DNA of 64,000 nucleotides from Oscillospiraceae bacterium (GCA_017409205.1 JAFQTF010000005.1:51053-115052), one strand, 5' to 3'; numbered from the stretch's first letter, positions 42,650-51,579 are shown. Translations and numbers: made by a program. Notes: generated by a model not told the origin, from the sequence alone.

Positions 42650-43801
42650 TTACTGTAACAACACATTCAGCCGCTTCAGCACGATCCGGTTTCTTTCCCG
42701 GATCTCTTCTGAGTGATCCGCTTCGGCATACGGTCTTTTCATGGCATCAGCCACAGTGGCCGCAATATCTGCCGCCCGGGCCGCACACAGTATGCCCGTC
42801 TCCCCGTTCCGGATCAGTTCCTCTGCGCCATCTGTATCGGTGGACACAATCCGCTTGCCCAGCACCATTGCTTCCGCAATGGTCATGCCATAGGACTCAA
42901 ACCGGCTGGGCTGTACATAGAGATCCGCGCGGCGGATATAGGGATAGGGATTTTCCCGCATGCCCAGCATTGTCACACGGTCCTCCATGTGCAGCTCTGC
43001 AATCATTGCCCGGACCTCCGCCTCTGCCGGGCCGCCGCCCACGATCCACCAATGGAAATCGTCACGGCCCAGGGCCGCCAGCACCGCAGCTGCCTCCACA
43101 GCCAGATCCATGCCCTTCTCACGGGACACCCGGCCGCAGGAAACGATATGGAACAGGCCCTCCGGGAATGTTTCCGGAACGAACGCCAGACTTTTCTCCC
43201 GAATACCTTCCACATCCGTCAGATTGTGAAGGGTCATCATTTTTCCGGCATATTTCGGACGAAAAGCGCGGAGTTTCCGCTCCACTGCGCCGGACACCGC
43301 GATGATCTTGTCCGCCCTGCGGTAGCCGATCTCATCATGCCAGGCCTTCCGCATGGCGCCATGATGATAAAACAGCAGATATCTGTCCGCCCGGATGGCC
43401 CGCACCGCTGTCTCGGCGGTTACATCGCTGAAAATCAAACAAACATCAAAGTGCATATCCTGCATCTGCTTCCGGACGTAGGTTATATACAACCGGTTTT
43501 CCACCCATCTGATGGCCGGAACTGTCCACATCATGACTTTATGGAGCCGGGACGGTTGTCCGCAGTGCTCTGTCAGATGGTACATTCGGGAAAACCGGTA
43601 CTGTCCGTTCTCCCGGTCAAGGGACAGCACACGGCATTGCGCTGGGATCCGCTGCCGCATATCGCCTTCAAAGATCGACCGGCGCAGCAGCAGAGTAACC
43701 TCGTATGTTTCATAGTCCATCCGACGCAACAGATTTACAAGCGCTGTTTCAATGCCGCCGATCCACAGAGCCTCGGATACAAGCAGGATCTTCTTTTTCA
43801 T
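42650..43801 (-). CDS. Family 4 glycosyltransferase
   Basis: 383 residues. LLVSEALWIGGIETALVNLL, ISRE-type stretch VSCGRVSREKGMDLAVEAA and PSRFESYGMTIAEAMVLGK contain the E-x7-E donor element of GT4. First gene of its unit, 89 bases after a promoter. Adds one sugar of the repeat unit or of a second glycan; specificity unknown. Confidence 0.88.
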   Translation of the reverse strand: MKKKILLVSEALWIGGIETALVNLLRRMDYETYEVTLLLRRSIFEGDMRQRIPAQCRVLSLDRENGQYRFSRMYHLTEHCGQPSRLHKVMMWTVPAIRWVENRLYITYVRKQMQDMHFDVCLIFSDVTAETAVRAIRADRYLLFYHHGAMRKAWHDEIGYRRADKIIAVSGAVERKLRAFRPKYAGKMMTLHNLTDVEGIREKSLAFVPETFPEGLFHIVSCGRVSREKGMDLAVEAAAVLAALGRDDFHWWIVGGGPAEAEVRAMIAELHMEDRVTMLGMRENPYPYIRRADLYVQPSRFESYGMTIAEAMVLGKRIVSTDTDGAEELIRNGETGILCAARAADIAATVADAMKRPYAEADHSEEIRERNRIVLKRLNVLLQ

Positions 43802-43889
43802 TTGCGAACGCCATCAGCCCCCAAATATTCCGCTCCATTTCCGAATTACTATTAAATCGCCCGCTGAAACAGCATTTTTCGATAGTGAA

Positions 43890-43918
43890 GTTATACCATG
43901 CTTTTTCGCAATTGTCCA
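43890..43918 (-). promoter_or_regulatory. Promoter of the 43801-39430 glycosyltransferase unit
   Basis: On the minus strand, TGGACA (43913-43918), a 17-base spacer and TATAAC (43890-43895). The rest of the 349-base gap 43802-44150 holds the terminator at 44073-44110 and nothing else that I recognise. Confidence 0.65.
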
Positions 43919-44072
43919 TGGTCGATCGGAAATCTTTTCCCCTGCAGCATCCGGAAAATACAATTTTTCCCGGATATCGGGTTTCCGGGGGTATCGGCAG
44001 TCTTTTTCGTTGATCGTCCGCTTCTGCAGTAATGCACAAGAACCGCCGCTCTGCTACAGATTGACAAATACA

Positions 44073-44110
44073 GCAAAAGCACCGCATGAATATTCATGCG
44101 GTGCTTTTGC
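44073..44110. terminator. Bidirectional terminator, perfect 38-base palindrome
   Basis: Perfect palindrome with 19-bp arms (GCAAAAGCACCGCATGAAT and its complement) and no loop; the tip opens into a small loop. The A- and T-rich arm ends give a U-run in both directions. It closes the betaine operon that ends at 44151. Confidence 0.85.
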
Positions 44111-44150
44111 GTTGAAGGGAATTTGCGAAAGGAGATGTGGAGAAATAATT

Positions 44151-45647
44151 TCAGGAGGTTTTTTCTTCCTTCAGTACCTTCACCAGGGATACACAGGTAG
44201 CCAGCATGATGAATATGAAGGGGAAGGCTGCCGCAATGGAGATGATCTGCAGGGGCTTCAATCCACCTGCGATCAGCAGCCCCACAGCCATGACGGACTG
44301 AACCACACCCCAGAGCACCTTCTTGCCGTTGGGGGGATTCAGTGCGCCGTCGGAGGTCAGCATGGACAGCACAAAGGTGCCGGAATTAGCAGAGGTAATG
44401 AAGAAAGTGCAAAGCAGAACCAAGGCCACGATGCACAGCACCGTTGCAAAGGGATACTGCTCCATCACCACAAAGAGACCCACTTCAGGTTTGGCAGCCA
44501 CTTCCTGCAGAACCTGTGCAGACAGAACGCCGGTTTCACCCAGATGGATGCCCATGGTGCCGAAGATGGCAAACCATGCCAGACTTCCCAGAGTTGGGGC
44601 GGCAACCACACCGGCGATGAATTCCCGGATGGTACGGCCACGGGAGATCCGGGCAATGAAGATACCCACGAAGGGAGCCCACGCGATCCACCAGGCCCAA
44701 TAGAAGATCCGCCAGCTTTCCACCCAGCTGTTGTCACCGTAGGTGCTGGTTCCCAGGCTGTCCCGGACGAAATCGTTCAGATAGGCACCCAGAGTATTGG
44801 TAAAGCTGTTCACCATTTCCAGCTTGGGGCCCACCAGAATGGCGGCGCCCATCAGGGCAAAGGCGATATACAGGTTCGCATCAGAGATCAGCTTGATGCC
44901 TTTCTCAATACCGGACACCGCAGACCAGATATAAATAACAGAAATAACAGCGATGATAATGATCTGAATGATCAGGTTGGTGGGAATACCAAACAGATAA
45001 TTCAAACCACTATTGATCTGGAGCACGCCCAGACCCAGAGATGTCACAACACCTGCAACCGTGGCAAATACCGCCAGAATATCCACCACAGCCTTAAGCC
45101 AGCCCTTGTTTTTTCCGATGACAGGTTCCAGCACGGCGCTGATCAGGCCGGGGGTTCCTCTGCGGAACTGGAAATAGGCCAGGGCCAGTCCGATGATGGA
45201 GTAATTTGCCCAGGGATGGATGCCCCAGTGCATGAAGCTGGCCTTCATGGCAAAGTCAGCTGCTTCAGGAGTGCCGGGTGCGATGCCCGCCATGGGGGAA
45301 ATGTAATGAGAGATGGGCTCAGAGATGCCCCAGAACACCAGTCCCACACCCATACCGGCGCCAAACAGCATAGCAAACCAGGACACCGTGGAATATTCGG
45401 GACGGGAATCATCGGGGCCAAGACGGATCCTGCCCCATTTGCTGACGGCGATCAGCAGGATAAAGACCACGAAAAACAGCATGGCCACAAGATACAGCCA
45501 GCCGAACTGCTTCGTCAGGAATGTATAGATGGCATTGGATACCACCGTAAAGCTTTCATTGAAGAACACAGCCCACAGGGCGATGGAGCCCGTCAGCAGC
45601 AGAGAAAGCGTAAATACCAAATTGTGTTTCGTTGTTTTTGTTTCCAT
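44151..45647 (-). CDS. BCCT-family glycine betaine transporter
   Basis: 498 residues, about 12 membrane helices. GAGMGVGLVFWGISEP is the BCCT signature. HWGIHPWANY and the Trp-rich helix WRIFYWAWWIAWAPFVGIF supply the aromatic box that holds the trimethylammonium group. ARISRGRTIREF follows. BCCT carriers import betaine, carnitine or choline with Na or protons. The gene follows the betaine reductase genes across a hairpin, so betaine import as electron acceptor is the likely role rather than osmoprotection. GGAAGGGAG precedes the ATG. Confidence 0.93.
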   Translation of the reverse strand: METKTTKHNLVFTLSLLLTGSIALWAVFFNESFTVVSNAIYTFLTKQFGWLYLVAMLFFVVFILLIAVSKWGRIRLGPDDSRPEYSTVSWFAMLFGAGMGVGLVFWGISEPISHYISPMAGIAPGTPEAADFAMKASFMHWGIHPWANYSIIGLALAYFQFRRGTPGLISAVLEPVIGKNKGWLKAVVDILAVFATVAGVVTSLGLGVLQINSGLNYLFGIPTNLIIQIIIIAVISVIYIWSAVSGIEKGIKLISDANLYIAFALMGAAILVGPKLEMVNSFTNTLGAYLNDFVRDSLGTSTYGDNSWVESWRIFYWAWWIAWAPFVGIFIARISRGRTIREFIAGVVAAPTLGSLAWFAIFGTMGIHLGETGVLSAQVLQEVAAKPEVGLFVVMEQYPFATVLCIVALVLLCTFFITSANSGTFVLSMLTSDGALNPPNGKKVLWGVVQSVMAVGLLIAGGLKPLQIISIAAAFPFIFIMLATCVSLVKVLKEEKTS

Positions 45648-45770
45648 GAGGTTCTCCCTTCCAGTTTGTATTGTTGACGGACGGGAAGTGTTTCCTGATA
45701 TTTATTATAATGGGAACCCATGGGTTTGTCAAAATATCCAGGAAGTTTCCCTGTTTCAGATAGCCCGCCT

Positions 45771-45801
45771 CCTGCCGGAAGTTCACCCACCTTCCGGCAG
45801 G
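45771..45801 (-). terminator. Hairpin between selenoprotein and transporter genes
   Basis: CCTGCCGGAAG and CTTCCGGCAGG form an 11-bp stem with a 9-base loop, without a T-run. It stands in the 267-base gap 45648-45914, likely an mRNA-stabilising or partial attenuating hairpin. Nothing else was recognised in this gap. Confidence 0.6.
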
Positions 45802-45914
45802 GGGCACTCTGCGTATGTCAAAAAAAGAAGGAGGAGGGAAACATACGCAAAGCTATGGCTGTCTGTGACAAAATACGGAATCATGCCGCGCAGGTGTAAG
45901 GAAAGAGGATATAC

Positions 45915-47219
45915 TTACACGCTGAACACGGTCTGTTCCTGGACATCAGTAGCAATGGCCTGGATGGCGACCTTGGTTCTGTGATAACGCAGCTTCCACT
46001 GGTCTTCCTTCGGCGTGGAGGGATCGCCCAGAGGATAAGGGATGGAAATGGTGGGAACCATTCGGTTTGCACCAACCGTCTTGGAAACGGGGATCAGATT
46101 GCACATATGGACCACGGGGATGCCGGTACGCTCAATCTCTTTGACCATCGTTGCACCGCAACGCGTACAGGTACCTCATGTCGACACCATGATGACGGCG
46201 TCCACGCAGTCCTCCTTCAGATAGGGTACGATCTCTCTGGCCATTCTGGCGGCCTCAGATTCGGTGGTGCCGGTACCCACTGTGGTGTAGAACCAGTTGT
46301 GGAGCGCGCCGTAGAAGCCTTCCTTTTCCAGAGCCCGCAGGGCATCAATGGGGGTAATGACATCGGGATCGGCGTCAGCCGCAGCCGGGTCGAAGCCTGC
46401 GTGGACAGTTTTGAATACGCCGCCTTCCAGGCCATCGGCACCTTCAATGCTGTAGCGGCCCCAGCGGGTGGCAGAGGCAGACTGGATCCGGTCAGGGTTG
46501 TCCACGGGGACGATGCCGCCGGTATTCAGCAGGGCGATCTTCGCCTTCTTCAGATCCTTGATCGCAGGAGCGATGGGCACCCGGTCGATCTTGGGGATGG
46601 GCATTTCGGTGACAAAGGGCAGTCCATTGACCTTCTTCAGCAGCATGTCGATCATACGCTCGGAGGCGGGCTTGCCGTCCTTGCGCCATACCTGATGCCG
46701 GATGCCCCGGGGGAAGCAGCCTTCCTCCTCGGCAGGACCGATCGCAACGCCGTCCAGCAGCTTGTTGGCAAGTGTTACCATATTGGAAAGATCCTTGCGC
46801 ATCTTTGCGGCAGAATTGGCGCCCTTCAGAATGTACATATCCTTGCGGAACATATTGACGCCAGGGGTTTCCACATTCATGGAAGTCACCACAGGAACGC
46901 CGAACTTTTCTTTCACAGCCTTGCAGATCAGACCGCAGGCAACGGTGTAACGGCCGGCCTGGAAAGCAGGGCCTGCCAGGAAAATATCAAACTCCAGACC
47001 ATCCAGCATGGCCAGGATCTTTGCGCAGGTCTCCTCAGGGTTGGAGCCCATGCAGTTGTCACCGCAGATGATGGTGTGGGTCACCTCTGCGTGGAGGGTC
47101 TTGGCCATCTGCATGGCAGGGCCCACCTGGCCTTCCCGGATCTCCGGTTCAAATCCGGCCTTTTCCTCGCCGCCGATCTGGCCGAAGAACTGGTTCAAAT
47201 AAACGATCGCTTTTTTCAT
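45915..47219 (-). CDS. grdH: Betaine reductase component B selenoprotein (GrdB/GrdF/GrdH family)
   Basis: 434 residues if the in-frame TGA at 46176-46178 is read as selenocysteine (residue 348): VST-Sec-GTCTRCGATMVKEIERTG is the Sec site of the substrate-binding B subunit of glycine, sarcosine and betaine reductases. Stopping at TGA would lose the conserved end (PVVHMCNLIPVSKTVGANRMV). A SECIS-like hairpin follows the TGA. The enzyme binds the amine, cleaves the C-N bond and passes a carboxymethyl group to selenoprotein A. A BCCT transporter and a proprotein partner encoded alongside point to betaine, so grdH rather than grdB or grdF. grdA, grdC and grdD are not in the window. Confidence 0.92.
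46142..46178 (-). promoter_or_regulatory. Selenocysteine UGA and bacterial SECIS-like hairpin
   Basis: Starting 12 bases after the UGA, CGTTGC-GGT-GCAACG forms a 6-bp stem with a GGU loop. In bacteria the SelB-binding SECIS lies right after the UGA inside the coding region and often has a G-G-U apical loop. It is followed by the sequence encoding the rest of the protein in the same frame. Confidence 0.85.
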
Positions 47220-47235
47220 GGTATATCCTCCCTTC

Positions 47236-48561
47236 TTAGAATGCCATCATCTGCTTGGGAGACCAGCCCGCAACCTGATCGCCGCAGAAAATGCCGTTGT
47301 TTTCCATGATTACGGATCCGTCGGGACGTACGGAGGGTCCCAGGATCTCATCATGTTCCCAGCCGCCGGAGTTGCCGTCACGGCCCAGGGCTTCCAGCTC
47401 GCCCAGCACCACCTTCATGGGGGGCAGCTCGATGAGCTCGCCTACGTTACCGCAGGAAACGATGGCGTCGCACTTTTCATCCAGGGTGACCAGCGGCTGG
47501 CCCCGGCCGTCACGGCCGGTGGACTCGTTGGTAACACCGATGGTCTTCACACCGGCATCTTCCAGCGCCACCAGGCAGGCCACAAAGTCGGCATCGGGAT
47601 TGCCGTAGCCTTCTTCGGCCACAACTGCGGCATCGGCGCCCAGGCTTACTGCCAGCTGGGCCACGAACTGAGCGGCGCGCTCCTTCTGTTCCAGGGCAAC
47701 ATTCAGGTTGGACATGATGACGCCCAGGAAATTCAGAGTCTTGCCATGCTCCCGGTACAGAGCCTTGATATTGGGAGTATTCTGGAAATCATAGGTGGAC
47801 CACTTGGAGGAGCAGGGCATGAAGGAGCCGGAAACAACCGCGCCGTCCAGGATCTCATTGGGATTCATATACGTGGGCAGGAACCGGTTCAGGTCCCAGC
47901 CGTAAAGCAGATCATTGTAGCCCAGGGCCTCCATCTGAGACTGGGGCTGCATGACATAGACCACGGAAGGCAGTTTTTCGGTCTCGGGATCTCTGCCCCG
48001 GACGCTGCCCATCTCGTAAACTTCCACTTCCTCCGGCTCCAGTTCCTTCACGCAGCCGGCGATAAACTCCGCCAGCTTGTGACCGGCCCGGCGCAGGGCA
48101 TCATTCATCTTCTGCTGCTCGAACCGTTCAAACGCCTCGTTGGTATCGGCCACCAGTACGATGTTCAGCAGATTGCCGAAGATAGTCATCTTCTGGCCGG
48201 GGCCGGCCATATCAATGAGGCCGTCCTGGAAACCGCCCATGTGACGGCCCACCACCAGAACAGAGCAGTTCTTCAGGGCATGGACCTTTCCTTCACCGGC
48301 AGGCAGCAGCTTGCTGGTGTAGCCGGGAAAAATGCCGCGGCCGTCGGGCCGGACACGGGGCTCGATGGCCTCCTTGACGGGGCACAGGCGAACCTCTTCG
48401 CCGGGCTTTACGATGTAGAGTTCCGCTTCAGTGATGCGGTCATCCTGGCGGATGAAGTTCAGTGCTTCCTCCTTCTGGATGGTCAGGATACCATCCCGGA
48501 AGGAAAGAGCATCGCCAAAAACGATGTCACGCACATGGAAATTACCGATTTCCAGTTTCAT
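47236..48561 (-). CDS. grdI: Betaine reductase component B proprotein (GrdE/GrdG/GrdI family)
   Basis: 441 residues from ATG 48561 (AAAAAGGAGGAG ahead; the upstream in-frame start is not used). Start MKLEIGNFHVRDI, VVGRHMGGFQDGLIDMAG and STGRDGRGQPLVT are family features. In the family the proprotein is cut before an internal Cys, which becomes a pyruvoyl group that binds the substrate as a Schiff base; Cys250 in SGSFMPCSSKW lies at the expected place by length (about 242 in GrdE). The Cys250 assignment is inference. It partners the selenoprotein whose gene starts 16 bases downstream. Confidence 0.9.
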   Translation of the reverse strand: MKLEIGNFHVRDIVFGDALSFRDGILTIQKEEALNFIRQDDRITEAELYIVKPGEEVRLCPVKEAIEPRVRPDGRGIFPGYTSKLLPAGEGKVHALKNCSVLVVGRHMGGFQDGLIDMAGPGQKMTIFGNLLNIVLVADTNEAFERFEQQKMNDALRRAGHKLAEFIAGCVKELEPEEVEVYEMGSVRGRDPETEKLPSVVYVMQPQSQMEALGYNDLLYGWDLNRFLPTYMNPNEILDGAVVSGSFMPCSSKWSTYDFQNTPNIKALYREHGKTLNFLGVIMSNLNVALEQKERAAQFVAQLAVSLGADAAVVAEEGYGNPDADFVACLVALEDAGVKTIGVTNESTGRDGRGQPLVTLDEKCDAIVSCGNVGELIELPPMKVVLGELEALGRDGNSGGWEHDEILGPSVRPDGSVIMENNGIFCGDQVAGWSPKQMMAF

Positions 48562-48636
48562 TTTGCTCCTCCTTTTTGAACGTTGAATACGCTTGCCAGC
48601 ATTCAAAACACTTTAATAAGCGCGCTTTGTAATTAA

Positions 48637-48665
48637 ATAATACTAATAAGCGCGCTTTTTGTCAA
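48637..48665 (-). promoter_or_regulatory. Promoter of the betaine reductase operon
   Basis: On the minus strand, TTGACA (48660-48665), 17-base spacer, TATTAT (48637-48642). One operator copy sits inside the spacer and another just downstream of the -10 box, so a bound repressor would block polymerase. Confidence 0.85.
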
Positions 48666-48787
48666 TGGGGTATTTGTAGATTTGTAAACACTCACAAAAA
48701 CCGCCCTTATTTCCCCCGTCGACAATAAGCGCGCTTATTAAATATGCACAGAAGATCCGCTGTATTTATCGCTCCCCAGAATAAGAC

Positions 48788-48815
48788 TTGCATTTCTTCA
48801 GATATATGATACAAT
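48788..48815 (+). promoter_or_regulatory. Promoter of the TetR-type regulator
   Basis: TTGCAT (48788-48793) and TACAAT (48810-48815) with a 16-base spacer, 45 bases before the regulator ATG and just upstream of the fourth operator copy. Confidence 0.6.
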
Positions 48816-48860
48816 TCAAGTAGATAATCGCGCTTAGCACGGAAGAAAGAAGGAATCGCT

Positions 48861-49517
48861 ATGATCGACTGGGAAAAGGACGCCGATAAGAAAAGAAACG
48901 CCGTTGCCTTTGTTGAGGCCACCCAGGCCCTGATCGACAGTGAGGGGCTGGACAAGATCTCCATCCGGAAGATCGCGGAAAAGGCAGGCTTTCACAATTC
49001 CACCATTTATCTCTATTTTAAGGATGCCAATCAGCTGATTCTGCTGGCCTCGCTGAAGCATTTTCAGGCCTACAGCCAGCGGCTGGCAGAATACAGCACT
49101 GTCATCGCCAGTCCGACCGACAAATTTTTGGCCATCTGGCAGGCCTTCGGCGAGACAGTCTTCCGCAAGCCTCACATTTTCCGGAATTTCTTTTTCGGAA
49201 AATACAGCAGCAATCTGACTCCCATCATCAACCAGTATTACCGGTTGTTTCCGGAAGAAAAGCCTGCCTACACAGGAGACATCGAGGAAATGTACTTCGG
49301 CGGAAACATCTCTGACCGGTGTATGCAGATCCTGAAACCCCTGACCGATGTGGAGTCTACCCGTGTCACAGAGGAAAACATCGATTTGGTGAATACCATC
49401 ATCGTGGCCTGCCTGAAGCAGTTGCTGGATCAGGCCTGTGCCGATGGCGATGCAGACCCCGATGACTGGAACGACCAGCTGATCCAGATGATCTGCCATG
49501 TGGCCGGTGTGGAATAA
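48861..49517 (+). CDS. TetR/AcrR-family regulator of the betaine operon
   Basis: 218 residues. The N-terminal helix-turn-helix (about 30-55: ISIRKIAEKAGFHNSTIYLYF) is typical of TetR proteins, with NQLI at the next helix. The C-terminal ligand domain has no recognised specificity. It is divergent to the betaine reductase operon and shares the four-operator region, so it likely represses that operon until a ligand such as betaine or a downstream metabolite binds; the ligand is inference. AGAAGGAATCGCT precedes the ATG. Confidence 0.88.
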   Translation: MIDWEKDADKKRNAVAFVEATQALIDSEGLDKISIRKIAEKAGFHNSTIYLYFKDANQLILLASLKHFQAYSQRLAEYSTVIASPTDKFLAIWQAFGETVFRKPHIFRNFFFGKYSSNLTPIINQYYRLFPEEKPAYTGDIEEMYFGGNISDRCMQILKPLTDVESTRVTEENIDLVNTIIVACLKQLLDQACADGDADPDDWNDQLIQMICHVAGVE

Positions 49518-49530
49518 AGGACGCCAAGGA

Positions 49531-49563
49531 CGATATCCGGTTTTCCGGGTATCGCCCTTTTTT
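49531..49563 (+). terminator. Terminator after the TetR gene
   Basis: CGATATCCGG and CCGGGTATCG (one G-U pair), 10-bp stem with TTTT loop, followed by CCC and TTTTTT at 49558-49563. Confidence 0.85.
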
Positions 49564-49666
49564 ACCGATGAGACGCAGGATGCGACCGAAGAGACCGAAA
49601 TCCACAATTCCCCCATTTGTTTTGCTATGATGTTCCCGAAGCAAAACGAAATGGAGGTCAACACCT

Positions 49667-50248
49667 ATGCAAGCAATCCATGCAACAGCTCTTGTCAAGC
49701 GGTACAAAGACCTGACCGCCGTAGACGGGCTGAACCTGAAAATTCAGAAGGGAGAACTTTTTTCCCTGCTGGGAGTCAACGGCGCCGGAAAGACCACCGC
49801 CATCAAAATGCTCTCCTGTCTTACAAAGCCGACAGCCGGAGATGCCCTTGTGGGCGGCTACAGCATCACCGGGGAGCCGGATCAGGTAAAGCGTCTGATT
49901 GGCGTCTCGCCCCAGGAGACCGCCGTGGCACCCAACCTTTCCGTAAAAGAAAATCTGGAACTGATCTGCGGCATCCACGGTTTTTCCGGAGATAAAACAG
50001 AAGCAAAGCTCCGGGAGCTTTCCCGTCAGTTTTCTCTGCAGCCTGTCCTGGGGCGAAAGGCAGGCAAGCTGTCCGGTGGCTGGCAGCGCAGAGTCAGCAT
50101 TGCCATGGCCCTGATCAGCGAGCCCCGGATCCTCTTTCTGGACGAGCCCACTCTGGGTCTGGATGTGATGGCCAGGCACGGGCTCTGGGATGTGATCCGG
50201 AAGCTGAAGGGAAACATCACCATCATCCTGACCACCCACTACATGTAG
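49667..50248 (+). CDS. ABC transporter ATPase, interrupted by an amber codon
   Basis: 193 residues, then TAG at 50246-50248. Walker A GVNGAGKTT, Q-loop SPQE, signature LSGGWQRR, Walker B LFLDEPTLGLD and switch His (TTHYM) are present. The usual next residues E-E-A-E-x-LSDRIG follow the TAG in the same frame (GAG to TAG would be one G-to-T change), and the frame runs on to a TGA overlapping the permease start as ATGA. So all catalytic motifs are made but about 48 C-terminal residues are lost, unless the codon is suppressed. It may still work with reduced stability. ATGGAGG precedes the ATG. Confidence 0.9.
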   Translation: MQAIHATALVKRYKDLTAVDGLNLKIQKGELFSLLGVNGAGKTTAIKMLSCLTKPTAGDALVGGYSITGEPDQVKRLIGVSPQETAVAPNLSVKENLELICGIHGFSGDKTEAKLRELSRQFSLQPVLGRKAGKLSGGWQRRVSIAMALISEPRILFLDEPTLGLDVMARHGLWDVIRKLKGNITIILTTHYM

Positions 50249-50394
50249 GAGGCGGAGGCCCTTTCCGACCGGATCGGCATTATGATGAATGGACGGCTGC
50301 TGGCCGTGGGGACTCCGGAAGAACTGAAAAACGCGGCGGGAGCCGGAGACTTTGAAACCGCCTTTATTTCCATCGTAAAGGAGGGATCGGTATG
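50249..50394 (+). other. Remnant coding frame of the ABC ATPase after the amber codon
   Basis: Continues the ATPase frame without further stops: EAEALSDRIGIMMNGRL, then TPEELKNA and a short tail ending at TGA 50392-50394. No ribosome site of its own, so it is not expected to be translated separately. Confidence 0.85.
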
Positions 50395-51123
50395 AAAATG
50401 CTGACCTTTGCCAGACGGTGTGCAAAGGAGATCCTGCGGGATCCCATCAATCTGAGTTTCGGCCTGGGCTTCCCTCTGGTCCTTTTGCTGTTGCTGAGCG
50501 CGCTGCAGGCCAATATCCCGGTGCCTTTGTTTGAGATCGATACCCTGACACCGGGTATCACCGTTTTCGGACTGTCCTTCATGACCCTGTTTTCCGCCAC
50601 ACTGGTCTCCAAAGACCGGGAAAGCGCCCTTCTGCAGCGGCTTTACACAACGCCGCTGACAGGGACAGACTTTATTCTGGGGTACCTGCTGCCGCTGCTG
50701 CCCATCGCCCTGGGACAGACCCTGATCTGCTATCTTTTTGCGATCCCTCTGGGCCTGACCGCAGGCGCCGGAATTCTGTATGCTGTTCTGGGGATCATCC
50801 CCATGGCGGTTTTCAATATCGCCCTGGGGCTTCTGTGCGGCAGTCTTTTCGGTGTGAAGCAGGTCGGAGGCGTCTGCGGCGCACTGCTGACCAATCTTTC
50901 CGCCTGGCTTTCCGGCGTCTGGTTCGATCTGGCCCTTGTGGGAGGCACATTCAAAAAAATCGCGTATGCGCTGCCCTTTGTACACGCTGCAGAGCTGGAA
51001 AAGGCTTTGTTCCGGGGAAGCTTTGCGGATGCAGCAGATCATATTCTGCCGGTCCTTCTGTACAGCGCGCTGGTCACGGTGGCTGCTGTGCTGTACTTCC
51101 TCAGGCAAATGAAACATCAGTAA
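50392..51123 (+). CDS. ABC-2-type transporter permease
   Basis: 243 residues with about six membrane helices. LRDPINLSFGLGFPLVLLLLL is the first helix after a short cytoplasmic arm; FGLSFMTLFSATLVSKDRES and RLYTTPLTGTDFILGY is the usual ABC-2 amphipathic region; GLLCGSLFGVKQVGGVCGA follows. It overlaps the ATPase frame by ATGA, so the pair would form one exporter, substrate unknown (antimicrobial peptides or small molecules are common). With LytTR and DUF3021 genes downstream it resembles a self-regulated resistance/exporter module. Confidence 0.85.
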   Translation: MKMLTFARRCAKEILRDPINLSFGLGFPLVLLLLLSALQANIPVPLFEIDTLTPGITVFGLSFMTLFSATLVSKDRESALLQRLYTTPLTGTDFILGYLLPLLPIALGQTLICYLFAIPLGLTAGAGILYAVLGIIPMAVFNIALGLLCGSLFGVKQVGGVCGALLTNLSAWLSGVWFDLALVGGTFKKIAYALPFVHAAELEKALFRGSFADAADHILPVLLYSALVTVAAVLYFLRQMKHQ

Positions 51124-51135
51124 GGATGTGAGGCA

Positions 51136-51579
51136 ATGAAATACAAGCTCATTATCGACAGGGACGCGGAAGAGTCCGTTACCGTGGTTGCCCGCGGGCC
51201 CTCTGCCCTGACGCAACAGATCGAAGATCTTGTCCGCAGCCGGTCCGGTACAGACTGTCTTCTGGGATACCGGGAGGACGAAATGCGGAAGCTGCCATTT
51301 TCCGAAATTGAATGTATTACCATTCTGGACAGAAAAGTGACCGCCATCGACACCGCCGGCAACCACTACCGCATCCAGGAGCGGCTGCGGGATCTGGAAC
51401 CCATACTGCCCGCCGGCTTTATCCGCATCAACAAATCCACCCTGGCCAACGAGCACCGCATCCTCCGGTTCGATGCGGTATTCAGCGGCGGTGTGGATGC
51501 GGTGTTTCGGTGCGGCTACCGGGAATATGTTTCCCGCCGGTGCTTCGCAGAGATCAGAAGGAGGTATGAAGGAAAATGA
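51136..51579 (+). CDS. LytTR-domain DNA-binding protein
   Basis: 147 residues. No receiver domain: an N-terminal region (about 1-45) precedes a LytTR domain (about 50-145) with the typical strands LPFSEIECITILDRKVTAID and FIRINKSTLANEHRI. Short stand-alone LytTR proteins coupled to DUF3021 membrane proteins regulate neighbouring ABC exporters, usually their own operon. The stop overlaps the DUF3021 start. Confidence 0.9.
   Translation: MKYKLIIDRDAEESVTVVARGPSALTQQIEDLVRSRSGTDCLLGYREDEMRKLPFSEIECITILDRKVTAIDTAGNHYRIQERLRDLEPILPAGFIRINKSTLANEHRILRFDAVFSGGVDAVFRCGYREYVSRRCFAEIRRRYEGK

Larger units (their letters stand above)
48615..48836. promoter_or_regulatory. Four TetR-type operators, TAAGCGCGCTTA
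   Basis: Four copies of AATAAGCGCGCTT: at 48615-48628, 48645-48658, 48724-48739 (perfect 16-base palindrome AATAAGCGCGCTTATT) and 48825-48836 (one mismatch). Two flank the -10 box of the betaine promoter; one is just downstream of the divergent regulator promoter. This points to binding by the adjacent TetR protein and to autoregulation. Confidence 0.85.

Noticed and set aside
46176-46178. TGA as the true end of the GrdH-like gene, with a separate gene at 45915-46148
   Set aside because: The downstream frame continues the family sequence and has no ribosome site of its own.
50246-50248. TAG as a pyrrolysine codon
   Set aside because: Homologues have Glu here, ABC ATPases do not use pyrrolysine, and no pyl gene is seen.
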